Source: an uncultured Bacteroides sp.
GTDB lineage: Bacteria; Bacteroidota; Bacteroidia; Bacteroidales; Bacteroidaceae
Length of the DNA: 64,000 nt
Assembly: GCA_900555635.1 (NCBI GenBank)
Contig: USLU01000001.1
Location: 124,001 to 188,000, forward strand
Reading direction: 5' to 3'
Shown in pieces: positions 1 to 7,300 of this stretch; the stretch's first letter is position 1; each line of letters starts with the position of its first letter. A model generated the notes under the pieces. It searched no databases and was not told the DNA's origin. It saw only the letters and a list, made by a program, of their open reading frames with translations. A program made the translations under genes and the position numbers.

Positions 1-240
1 GGTCGTGTAAAGAATAACGGAAAGACCGTTTCGAGCAACGTTGATTTTTATTCAGGCTTTGTATATGAGATGATTGGTTTGCCTCAGGAAATCTTCACTC
101 CGCTGTTTGCTATGGCCCGTATCGTAGGCTGGTGTGCTCACCGCAACGAAGAATTGACTTTCGAAGGCAAGCGTATCATTCGTCCGGCTTATAAGAACGT
201 GTTGGAAGAGACACCTTACGTACCTATCAAGAAGAGATAA
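1..240 (+). CDS. gltA: Citrate synthase, C-terminal fragment
   Basis: The window opens in frame inside this gene, so only the last 79 residues and the TAA stop are visible. Citrate synthase condenses oxaloacetate and acetyl-CoA to citrate in the cytoplasm (TCA cycle). The visible part holds the NVDFYSG segment, which carries the catalytic aspartate in this family, followed by the PLFAMARIVGW helix and an AHRNEE segment, and ends with the usual IRP..Y..P tail. The reading is uninterrupted. The start and most of the active site lie upstream of the window. No T-rich terminator follows directly; the next structure is the palindrome at 335-404. Confidence 0.93.
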   Translation, partial: GRVKNNGKTVSSNVDFYSGFVYEMIGLPQEIFTPLFAMARIVGWCAHRNEELTFEGKRIIRPAYKNVLEETPYVPIKKR

Positions 241-334
241 TCGTTAAGCTTTAAAGTAACTAATGTTAAGAGGCATTGCTGCGATGGTTAAGTAACCGGA
301 AGGTAATGCCTTATTCTTTCCATCATGGAGAAAG

Positions 335-404
335 TTTCTTTCCACCACGGTGTACTTTTCTTTCCACCACGGTGGAAAGAAAAGTACACCGTGGTGGAAA
401 GAAA
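335..404. repeat. 70-bp perfect palindrome built from 22-bp blocks
   Basis: Two arms of 34 bp (335-368 and 371-404) are exact reverse complements with a 2-base centre. Inside, the 15-mer CTTTCCACCACGGTG occurs at 338 and 360, 22 bp apart, and again inverted at 387-401. It lies between gltA and the steroid operon. There is no T-run after it, so it is not a classical terminator. Elements of the same design but different sequence occur at 19669-19735 and 38262-38328. Confidence 0.9.
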
Positions 405-490
405 AGTTCTTCGCATCTTTACTCCTTAGCGTTCGTAGGCTTTTTTCTTAATAATCGCAGGATGGAAGGCTAATTTTCATAGGTTTTCCT

Positions 491-498
491 TATATTTG
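491..498 (+). promoter_or_regulatory. Bacteroides -7 element for the steroid operon
   Basis: TATATTTG matches the Bacteroides -7 consensus TAnnTTTG. Transcription would begin near 505, leaving a leader of about 14 nt before the ATG at 519. I see no good -33 TTTG at the expected distance. Confidence 0.5.
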
Positions 499-518
499 TC
501 GTACTTAAACAAGAAGCT

Positions 519-1285
519 ATGAATCAGGAGTATTTTCAAATTTTATTATGGGTAATGGGTGCAGTGGCATTCTTTGTATTTATTGCACTCTATTTTGTCA
601 AAGCAGGTTATGGAATGTTCCGCACTTCTTCATGGGGATTTTCAATTAATAATAAACTAGCATGGATGCTGATGGAAGCGCCTGTGTTCATTATTATGTT
701 TTGGCTATGAAGAGTGGAGTGGGTTTTTCTTTGCCTGAATATTTCTTTTTCCTGCTGTTCCAATTGCATTATCTTCAGCGAGCGTTTATTTTCCCATTCA
801 TGCTGAAGGGAAATAGCCGGATGCCGATAGCCATAATGTCGATGGGGATTTTATTCAATGTTTTGAATGGAATTATGCAAGCCGGCGGATTGTTTTATTT
901 TGCTCCGGAGGGTTTGTATGCTGCCGGAACTGCCTATCTGTTGAAGCCTCATGCATTAATCGGTATATTCCTGTTCTTCCTGGGTATGGGTATAAATCTT
1001 CATTCCGATCATGTGATACGCCACCTTCGTAAACCGGGAGATACGAAACATTATTTGCCGGCTGGCGGATTGTACCGATATGTCACCTCTGCCAACTATT
1101 TCGGAGAACTGGTAGAATGGACAGGATTTGCCATTCTTACGTCTTCGACTGCGGCTTGGGTGTTTGTGTGGTGGACGTTTGCTAACCTTGTTCCTCGTGC
1201 TAACGCAATTTATCATCGTTACCGGGAGGAATTTGGAACTGAAGCAGTGGGAAAACGTAAGCGTATAATACCATTTATATATTGA
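519..1285 (+). pseudogene. Steroid 5-alpha-reductase family protein, frameshifted
   Basis: Integral-membrane 3-oxo-5-alpha-steroid 4-dehydrogenase family: such enzymes reduce the delta-4 double bond of 3-oxo-steroids to the 5-alpha product with NADPH. The reading begins at ATG 519 and hits TGA at 708-710 after 63 residues. The homologous protein continues in the -1 frame from 710 to the TAA at 1283-1285. Adding one G after 709 turns CTA TGA AGA into CTA TGG AAG and restores a 255-residue protein, the usual family length, reading ...MFWLWKSGVGFSLPE.... The C-terminal half keeps family features (GGLYRYVTSANYFGE, then a hydrophobic pair of helices and an R/K-rich end). It is 16 bp from the next gene, so it heads an operon. 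Either the gene is inactive in this strain or the base was lost in sequencing; there is no slippery heptamer suggesting programmed frameshifting. Confidence 0.82.
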
Positions 1286-1301
1286 ATTTGAATAAGATAG
1301 G

Positions 1302-2531
1302 ATGGAATCTAAATTATTTACACCGGTCACTCTTGGTCCGTTGACTTTACGGAATCGAACGATCCGTTCTGCAGCCTTCGAAAGTATGTGCCCGGGAAAT
1401 GTACCTTCGGATATGTTACTCGATTATCATCGTTCTGTAGCAGCGGGAGGTGTTGGAATGACTACTATTGCCTATGCAGCAGTTACACAAAGCGGACTTT
1501 CTTTTGACCGCCAGTTGTGGATGCGTCCCGAAATAATACCGGGTCTGCGGCGTATAACGGATGCTGTACATGCCGAAGGTGCGGCGGCGGGTATTCAGCT
1601 GGGACATTGTGGTAATATGTCGCATAAAAGTATTTGTGGTTGTACCCCTGTGGGAGCCAGTGGAGGTTTCAACCTCTATTCTCCTACATTTGTCCGTGGG
1701 CTTCAAGCAGATGAATTACCGGATTTGGCGCGAGCCTATGGACGTTCAGTGAATCTTGCCCGTGAAGCCGGCTTTGATTCTGTTGAAATACATGCAGGGC
1801 ACGGATATCTTATCAGCCAGTTTCTTTCTCCATCTACCAATCATCGTAAAGACGAATTCGGTGGTTCTTTGGAAAACCGGATGCGTTTTATGGATATGGT
1901 AATGGATGAAGTGATGAAGGCTGCCGGAAGCGATATCGCTGTGTTGGTGAAGATGAATATGCGTGACGGCTTTCGTGGAGGTATGGAGATGGATGAGACT
2001 ATGCAGGTAGCCATGCGCCTGCAACAATCCGGTGCCCATGCCTTGGTGTTGAGCGGAGGTTTTGTAAGTAAGGCGCCCATGTATGTAATGCGGGGAGAGA
2101 TGCCAATTGCTTCTATGACTCACTATATGAAGTGCTGGTGGTTGAAGTATGGAGTACGTCTGGTTGGAAAGTGGATGATACCCAGTGTACCTTTTAAGGA
2201 AGCATACTTCCTGGAAGATGCGTTGAAATTTCGTGCTGCATTAAAAATGCCATTGATTTATGTAGGCGGACTCGTTTCGCGTGCAAAGATTGACGAAGTA
2301 CTGGACGATGGTTTCGAAGCCGTACAGATGGCTCGTGCGTTACTTAACGAACCTGGTTTTGTCAACCGTTTGCGTCTGGAAGAAAACGCCCGTTGCAACT
2401 GTAAACACAGTAACTATTGTATAGCCCGCATGTATTCTATAGAGATGGCCTGTCACCAGCGTCTGAAGGAAGAATTGCCGGTGCGCTTGAGAAAAGAAGT
2501 AGAGAAACTTGAAACTAAAGCCCGAATTTAA
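1302..2531 (+). CDS. Old yellow enzyme-type steroid/enoate reductase (5-beta-reductase candidate)
   Basis: FMN-dependent TIM-barrel oxidoreductase of the NADH:flavin oxidoreductase family, 409 aa. It shows the family barrel start (LFTPVTLGPLTLRNR), the substrate-binding HAGHGYLISQFLSP stretch, the NHRKDEFGGSLENRMRF signature and a late YVGGLVS phosphate-binding strand. BaiCD-type enzymes also carry a C-terminal flavodoxin/NAD domain; that is absent here. A cysteine set C365, C367, C373, C384 sits where BaiCD-like proteins hold a 4Fe-4S cluster, but the spacing (CxC-x5-C-x10-C) is unusual. It lies between a steroid 5-alpha-reductase gene and a hydroxysteroid dehydrogenase-like gene, 16 and 23 bp away. 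By family and context it probably reduces 3-oxo-delta-4 bile acids or steroids to the 5-beta form; the substrate is inferred. Confidence 0.8.
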   Translation: MESKLFTPVTLGPLTLRNRTIRSAAFESMCPGNVPSDMLLDYHRSVAAGGVGMTTIAYAAVTQSGLSFDRQLWMRPEIIPGLRRITDAVHAEGAAAGIQLGHCGNMSHKSICGCTPVGASGGFNLYSPTFVRGLQADELPDLARAYGRSVNLAREAGFDSVEIHAGHGYLISQFLSPSTNHRKDEFGGSLENRMRFMDMVMDEVMKAAGSDIAVLVKMNMRDGFRGGMEMDETMQVAMRLQQSGAHALVLSGGFVSKAPMYVMRGEMPIASMTHYMKCWWLKYGVRLVGKWMIPSVPFKEAYFLEDALKFRAALKMPLIYVGGLVSRAKIDEVLDDGFEAVQMARALLNEPGFVNRLRLEENARCNCKHSNYCIARMYSIEMACHQRLKEELPVRLRKEVEKLETKARI

Positions 2532-2554
2532 TTACTAATTTATCTATTACTAAA

Positions 2555-3394
2555 GTGAAACTTGCTATCATAACTGGTGCTGATGGGGGGATGGGTACGG
2601 AAATTACCCGTGCTGTGGCCATGGCAGGCTATCGGATTATAATGGCCTGCTATCGTCCTCGAAAAGCAGAAGAAGTAAGGCAAAGGTTAATCCGTGAAAC
2701 GGGTAATTCACATTTGGAAGTCTTGGGCATCGATATGTCTTCGTTGGCTTCAGTTGCATCTTTTGCCGAAATCCTAATAAAGCGTGGAGAATCGCTAAGT
2801 CTGCTGATGAATAATGCTGGAACTATGGAAACCGAACGACGTGTGACCGAAGATGGACTGGAACGGACGGTTAGTGTGAATTATGTCGCTCCTTATTTGC
2901 TTACTCGTAAACTGCTTCCGTTGATGGATGCGGGAAGTCGTGTCGTAAATATGGTGTCGTGCACCTATGCCATAGGATGTCTTGATTTTCCCGATTTCTT
3001 CTTGTATGGAAAAAAAGGCAGCTTTTGGCGCATACCTATTTACAGTAATACAAAATTAGCATTGACGTTGTTTACCATTGACTTGGCAAATCGAACCAAA
3101 GATAGAGGAATTATTGTGAATGCAGCGGACCCTGGTATTGTATCAACTAATATTATCAGAATGAAGATGTGGTTTGATCCGTTGACTGATATTCTATTCC
3201 GTCCGTTTATCCGTACACCTCGCCAAGGAGCGGCAACGGCAATCAGTTTATTGCTGGATGAAGATGCAGGGAAACGTACCGGTACTCTGAATGTGAATTG
3301 CCGGGTTAAACAACTTTCCGAGAAATATATCCGGCATGTAAAGATGAAGGAGCTGTGGAATGAAACAGAGAAAATTGTAGCAAAATGGATATAA
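2555..3394 (+). CDS. Short-chain dehydrogenase/reductase (hydroxysteroid dehydrogenase candidate)
   Basis: Classical SDR, 279 aa, NAD(P)-dependent. It starts at a GTG (2555); no ATG gives the full Rossmann fold. Visible motifs are TGADGGMG (cofactor-binding glycines), NNAG, the serine in VVNMVS, and the catalytic YSNTK (Y-x3-K), followed by NAADPGIVSTN. It is the third gene of the operon, 23 bp behind the OYE gene. In gut Bacteroidota, clusters of 5-alpha-reductase, 5-beta-reductase and 3-beta-hydroxysteroid dehydrogenase convert 3-oxo-delta-4-lithocholic acid to iso/allo bile acids. This protein would be the 3-beta-HSDH partner. The sequence alone fixes only the SDR family; the 3-beta specificity is inferred from context. 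Confidence 0.78.
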   Translation: MKLAIITGADGGMGTEITRAVAMAGYRIIMACYRPRKAEEVRQRLIRETGNSHLEVLGIDMSSLASVASFAEILIKRGESLSLLMNNAGTMETERRVTEDGLERTVSVNYVAPYLLTRKLLPLMDAGSRVVNMVSCTYAIGCLDFPDFFLYGKKGSFWRIPIYSNTKLALTLFTIDLANRTKDRGIIVNAADPGIVSTNIIRMKMWFDPLTDILFRPFIRTPRQGAATAISLLLDEDAGKRTGTLNVNCRVKQLSEKYIRHVKMKELWNETEKIVAKWI

Positions 3395-3408
3395 TAAAAT
3401 AAGAGGGC

Positions 3409-3516
3409 GTCAGAACTCACCACAGATTACACAGATTATCGCAGATTATATGTGTTGATAATCAAAAGTTTACTTTCAATCTGTGTTAATCTGTGTAATC
3501 TGTGGTGAGTTCTGAC
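3409..3516. repeat. Inverted repeat between convergent genes
   Basis: A 30-bp perfect inverted repeat (3409-3438 against 3487-3516) with a 48-nt AT-rich spacer. The arms contain CACAGATTACACAGATTA, a word with further partial copies in the spacer. It sits between the convergent stops of the SDR gene and pfkA, so it could fold in both transcripts and end transcription from either side. Confidence 0.85.
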
Positions 3517-3551
3517 ACATCCTCTTACTATTTATATAACATTGATGGAGA

Positions 3552-4532
3552 TTAAATAGAAAGTTCTCTCAAAACATTTACCAAATCTTTCTTGATTGGC
3601 TTATCATTCTTAATCGCTTTAGCGAAAGGAACGTAAACTACTTCATCATGTTCGATACCAATCATTACATTGCGTTGCCCTTCCATGATAGCATCTATAG
3701 CAGCTGCACCCATACGGCTGGCGAGAATACGGTCGTGTGCTGTAGGACTGCCACCACGTTGTAAGTGACCGAGGATGGTTACGCGTACATCATATCCGGG
3801 ATATTCATTTTTTACACGTTCTGCATAGTGCATGGCGCCACCGGTTATTTCACTCTCGGCTACCAGTACGATACTACTGTTTTTTGATTTCCGGAAACCG
3901 TTTTTGATAAATTCTTCCAATTGGTCCACTTCTGTACTGAACTCAGGAATGATAGCAGCTTCTGCTCCCGAAGCGATGGCACCGTTCAAAGCTAAGAAGC
4001 CGGCATCACGTCCCATCACTTCCACAAAAAATAAACGTTCGTGGGAAGTTGCAGTGTCACGTATCTTATCTACTGCATCCAGAATTGTATTCAAAGCAGT
4101 ATCGTAACCGATTGTTGTATCGGTTCCATATAAATCGTTATCAATAGTTCCCGGTAATCCTATACAAGGGACATCAAACTCCTGAGCAAAGATGCGGGCA
4201 CCTGTTAAAGAACCGTCACCGCCTATAACGACCAGTGCGTCGATACCTTCTTGTTTCATATTATCGTAAGCAGTCTGACGGCCTTCAGGAGTAGTGAACT
4301 CCTGACAACGAGCTGTTTTCAGAATGGTACCACCCAATTGGATGATGTTACTCACATTCTGACTTTTGAATTCTTTGATTTCGCCGGTAACTAAACCTTT
4401 GTAACCTCTATATATACCCTTAACCTGAAGTCCGTTGTAAATGGCTGCACGTGTCACGGCACGAATAGCTGCGTTCATTCCCGGAGCATCACCTCCTGAT
4501 GTTAAGATACCTATGCACTTAACTGTTCCCAT
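3552..4532 (-). CDS. pfkA: ATP-dependent 6-phosphofructokinase
   Basis: Glycolytic enzyme that phosphorylates fructose 6-phosphate to fructose 1,6-bisphosphate. It has 326 aa, normal for bacterial PfkA. The N-terminal TSGGDAPGMNAAIR (residues 11-24) binds ATP, GGDGS (104-108) is the second nucleotide-site motif, and PGTIDND (127-133) carries the catalytic aspartate D131. MGRDAGFLA lies near the fructose-6-phosphate site. GGDGS with a glycine in the phosphate site points to ATP rather than pyrophosphate use. It is the last of three minus-strand genes (cmk, ispH, pfkA), with a 139-bp gap before it that holds a possible own promoter. Confidence 0.96.
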   Translation of the reverse strand: MGTVKCIGILTSGGDAPGMNAAIRAVTRAAIYNGLQVKGIYRGYKGLVTGEIKEFKSQNVSNIIQLGGTILKTARCQEFTTPEGRQTAYDNMKQEGIDALVVIGGDGSLTGARIFAQEFDVPCIGLPGTIDNDLYGTDTTIGYDTALNTILDAVDKIRDTATSHERLFFVEVMGRDAGFLALNGAIASGAEAAIIPEFSTEVDQLEEFIKNGFRKSKNSSIVLVAESEITGGAMHYAERVKNEYPGYDVRVTILGHLQRGGSPTAHDRILASRMGAAAIDAIMEGQRNVMIGIEHDEVVYVPFAKAIKNDKPIKKDLVNVLRELSI

Positions 4533-4564
4533 AACAATCTTTTGTTTAGCGTTAATAATCGTTG

Positions 4565-4572
4565 CAAAAATA
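4565..4572 (-). promoter_or_regulatory. Possible pfkA -7 element
   Basis: On the minus strand this reads TATTTTTG. A second match, TATCTTTG, lies at 4596-4603. Either could drive pfkA; the first leaves about 26 nt to the ATG. Confidence 0.35.
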
Positions 4573-4671
4573 GTGCAAACCTATTTTAGGCTTTGCAAAG
4601 ATAGTGAAAAGCTGAGGGCGTGACTAATAAATTACGTTAATTTACTATCTCGAAAATGTGACAATTTAGTT

Positions 4672-5535
4672 TTAGAGTTTCGATTTTATAGCTTCTGATA
4701 TCTCTTCCATTAACCATTTGGGGGTAGATGTTGCACCACATATACCAATCAAGTTTGCACCTGTCAGTAAGGAATCGTCAATTTCTTCGATACTATCGAT
4801 TAAATGTGAGTTTGGATTCACCTTTTTACATTCACTGAAGAGTATTTTCCCATTAGAACTTTTCTTACCGCTGACAAAGAAAACCAAATCGTGCGAAGCC
4901 GCAAACTTTCGAATATTAGGAATCCGGTTTGCTACCTGTCGGCAAATGGTATCATAATATTCAAATGTGACATTGGGTGAGATGTGTTCTTTAATGTATT
5001 CTACGATATTCTGAAATTCGTCCAAGGATTTGGTCGTTTGAGAATAAAGACGGATACTCCGGCTGAAATCCAGCTTTTTAGCTTCTTCCAGTTTCTCAAT
5101 GACTATCGCCTTTCTCTCTGTTTGCCCTACAAGCCCCAATACTTCAGCATGTCCGTTCTGGCCATATATCACAATCTGCTTGTTTTCCTCGCTTTCCTGT
5201 GTGTATTCCTGTTTGATTTTCTTTTGAAGACGGAGTACAACGGGGCAAGTCGCATCAATAATTTCTATATTATTTTGACGGGCAATAGCGTAGGTTTCAG
5301 GGGGTTCTCCATGAGCACGCAACAAAACTTTTGCATTGTGGAGATGGCTGAATTCTTCATGATTGATGGTAATGAGCCCCATGGCTTTCAAGCGTTCCAC
5401 TTCACGGCTATTGTGCACAATGTCACCCAGGCAATATAGAGTACCACCTTGCGTCAACTCTTCTTCAGCTTTATTTATCGCAGTTACCACTCCGAAACAA
5501 AAACCTGATCCCTCGTCTATTTCAACTTTTGCCAT
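4672..5535 (-). CDS. ispH: 4-hydroxy-3-methylbut-2-enyl diphosphate reductase
   Basis: Last enzyme of the MEP isoprenoid pathway, making IPP and DMAPP from HMBPP with a 4Fe-4S cluster. It has 287 aa. The three cluster cysteines are visible: C13 (GSGFCFGV), C97 (IDATCPVV) and C198 (YDTICRQVANR), each exactly one residue beyond its E. coli counterpart. The catalytic glutamate region appears as GHAEV (E131), and the late PKWLMEEI segment matches the family. It lies 59 bp downstream of cmk on the same strand. In many bacteria ispH is fused or linked to rpsA; here the neighbour is cmk, a common Bacteroides arrangement. Confidence 0.96.
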   Translation of the reverse strand: MAKVEIDEGSGFCFGVVTAINKAEEELTQGGTLYCLGDIVHNSREVERLKAMGLITINHEEFSHLHNAKVLLRAHGEPPETYAIARQNNIEIIDATCPVVLRLQKKIKQEYTQESEENKQIVIYGQNGHAEVLGLVGQTERKAIVIEKLEEAKKLDFSRSIRLYSQTTKSLDEFQNIVEYIKEHISPNVTFEYYDTICRQVANRIPNIRKFAASHDLVFFVSGKKSSNGKILFSECKKVNPNSHLIDSIEEIDDSLLTGANLIGICGATSTPKWLMEEISEAIKSKL

Positions 5536-5594
5536 AGTTTAGGTTGATAATTATTTTAATAAATCATTTGGTAAAAGATGTATCTCTTTACACA

Positions 5595-6284
5595 TTATTC
5601 TTTAATGATAGTATTGAACTGCTCTGCCAGCCATGCTTTCTGTTGCGAAATAGTCATAAGGCTGTTGTCCAGTAGTAAAGCATCGTCTGCTTTGCGGAGT
5701 GGGCTAACTTCGCGGTTTTGGTCAATGTAATCCCGTTGTTTTACATTTTCCAGTATTTCGTCAAAACTGACTTCTTCTCCTTTGGCTTTTAACTCGTCAT
5801 AACGGCGTTGGGCACGTATCTCGGGAGAAGCAGTAACGAAGATTTTGAGCTCAGCATCCGGGAAAACAGTAGTACCTATATCTCGTCCATCCATAACAAT
5901 GCCTTTAGCTTTTCCCATTTCTTGCTGTTGGGTAACCATTGCTTCACGTACAAAATCTAAAGCAGCGATGGGGCTTACATGAGAAGAAACCTCCATGGTG
6001 CGGATTTTGTTCTCGACGTTGCTTCCGTTCAGATAAGTGTCCGGGCGCCCGGTTTCGGGATTGAGGTGGAAAGATATATGGATCTCTTTTATCTGGTTCT
6101 TTAACTTTTCTGTATTAATCTGATCTCCTTGGAATATACCATTTTCAAGACTGTACAGCGTAACTGCGCGATACATGGCACCACTATCTATATATATATA
6201 GCCTATTTCACGGGCAAGGTCTTTAGCCATTGTACTTTTTCCACAAGAGGAAAAACCATCAATTGCAATTGTTATCTTTTTCAT
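5595..6284 (-). CDS. cmk: Cytidylate kinase
   Basis: Phosphorylates CMP and dCMP to the diphosphates using ATP. It has 229 aa, typical. The P-loop is GFSSCGKST near the N-terminus, followed by the IDSGAMYRAVT substrate motif, MDGRDIGTTVFPDA (the family DGRDIGT motif) and RAQRRYDEL of the lid. DYIDQNREVSPLRKADDA is the conserved C-terminal block. It is the first gene of the cmk-ispH-pfkA run. Confidence 0.96.
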   Translation of the reverse strand: MKKITIAIDGFSSCGKSTMAKDLAREIGYIYIDSGAMYRAVTLYSLENGIFQGDQINTEKLKNQIKEIHISFHLNPETGRPDTYLNGSNVENKIRTMEVSSHVSPIAALDFVREAMVTQQQEMGKAKGIVMDGRDIGTTVFPDAELKIFVTASPEIRAQRRYDELKAKGEEVSFDEILENVKQRDYIDQNREVSPLRKADDALLLDNSLMTISQQKAWLAEQFNTIIKE

Positions 6285-6333
6285 TTGAATGAAGTTTTAT
6301 GCTATTTTTCAACATTTCATTTAAAATTCTTGC

Positions 6334-6341
6334 CAAAGATA
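6334..6341 (-). promoter_or_regulatory. Bacteroides -7 element for cmk-ispH
   Basis: On the minus strand the bases read TATCTTTG, 50 nt upstream of the cmk ATG. Confidence 0.5.
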
Positions 6342-6476
6342 CTGTATTTTTAAAATATCTCGTTACATTTGTAGCACAAAACCATATAGGTGCTTTTGAA
6401 GAATTAAAAAAACGAAAATGTAGCACTTATTGTGTAAAAAAAGATAGCTGAGGGCGAACAATAATAGGAAAAGTAC

Positions 6477-6484
6477 TATATTTG
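6477..6484 (+). promoter_or_regulatory. Bacteroides -7 element for tonB
   Basis: TATATTTG, with the tonB ATG 38 nt further on. The region between the two divergent promoters (6342-6476) is AT-rich and holds no gene. Confidence 0.5.
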
Positions 6485-6521
6485 CCCCAAATGAGAAACA
6501 CTAAAATTATATTATAAAATT

Positions 6522-7208
6522 ATGGAAATTAAGAAATCACCTAAGGCAGACTTGGAGAACAAGAAGTCAACATGGCTGCTTGTCGGTTATGTGATTGTGC
6601 TCGCGTTCATGTTCGTCGCATTCGAATGGACAAAGCGTGATATCAAGATTGATATGAGCCAGGCCATATCCGAACTTGTATTTGAAGAGGAAATAATTCC
6701 TATCACAGAACAACCGGAAGTGGTTGCTCCTCCTCCTCCCGAGGCTCCTTCAATTGCTGAAACTTTGACAATTGTAGAAGACGATGCTGATGTTGAGGAA
6801 ACTGCAATTGCTTCAAGTGAGGAAACAGGTCAGAAAGTTGAAATCAAGTATGTACCTGTTGCTGTTGAAGAAGAAGAACCGGAAGAACAAACAATCTTTG
6901 AGGTTGTAGAGCAGATGCCGGAATTTCCTAATGGTGGTATGGCAGGTTTAATGCAATACCTGAGTAAGAACATTAAATATCCTACAATTGCACAGGAAAA
7001 TGGTACACAAGGCCGTGTAACTGTACAGTTTGTGGTTAATAAGGACGGTAGTATCGTTGATGCTAAGGTGTTGAGAGGTGTTGACCCCTATTTGGATAAA
7101 GAAGCAATCCGTGTGATTAATACCATGCCGAAGTGGAAACCTGGTATGCAACGTGGTAAACCTGTACGTGTTAAATATACAGTGCCTGTAATGTTTAGAT
7201 TGCAGTAA
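6522..7208 (+). CDS. tonB: TonB family energy transducer
   Basis: Inner-membrane protein that spans the periplasm and delivers proton-motive energy to outer-membrane TonB-dependent receptors such as SusC. It has 228 aa: a short cytoplasmic start, one TM helix (about 18-38), an acidic, proline-containing spacer (PPPPEAP and several EEE runs) and a C-terminal TonB domain (about 140-228) with YP, QGRVTVQFVV and the final KPVRVKYTVPV strand. Signature GxxxVxxxVxxDGS is clear. The exbB/exbD genes lie 3 kb downstream rather than beside it. A terminator follows at once, so it is probably monocistronic. Confidence 0.93.
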   Translation: MEIKKSPKADLENKKSTWLLVGYVIVLAFMFVAFEWTKRDIKIDMSQAISELVFEEEIIPITEQPEVVAPPPPEAPSIAETLTIVEDDADVEETAIASSEETGQKVEIKYVPVAVEEEEPEEQTIFEVVEQMPEFPNGGMAGLMQYLSKNIKYPTIAQENGTQGRVTVQFVVNKDGSIVDAKVLRGVDPYLDKEAIRVINTMPKWKPGMQRGKPVRVKYTVPVMFRLQ

Positions 7209-7227
7209 TGAAATACTAAAATAGGAG

Positions 7228-7270
7228 AGAGGCTGGGGGGGGAGGGGCTGCCGAAGAAGCAGCCTCTTTT
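7228..7270 (+). terminator. Intrinsic terminator after tonB
   Basis: AGAGGCTG (7228-7235) pairs with CAGCCTCT (7260-7267) and runs into TTT. The loop contains a run of eight G, which is unusual and could form an alternative structure. Confidence 0.7.
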
Positions 7271-7300
7271 CATTCCCAGCTATTCTTAAATACGATAACT

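Noticed and set aside
335..404. CRISPR-like repeats
   Set aside because: The repeats are inverted and only 22 bp apart with no spacer sequence, and no cas genes are near. The same holds for 19669-19735 and 38262-38328.
276..473. A 65-codon open frame through the palindrome
   Set aside because: It is created by the inverted repeat itself, has no promoter or recognisable product, and overlaps the 335-404 palindrome.
700..712. Programmed ribosomal frameshift in the 5-alpha-reductase gene
   Set aside because: No slippery heptamer or following pseudoknot is visible, and the simplest reading is a one-base deletion.
956..1330. Minus-strand open frame in the steroid operon
   Set aside because: It lies opposite clear family sequence and has no promoter or known product.
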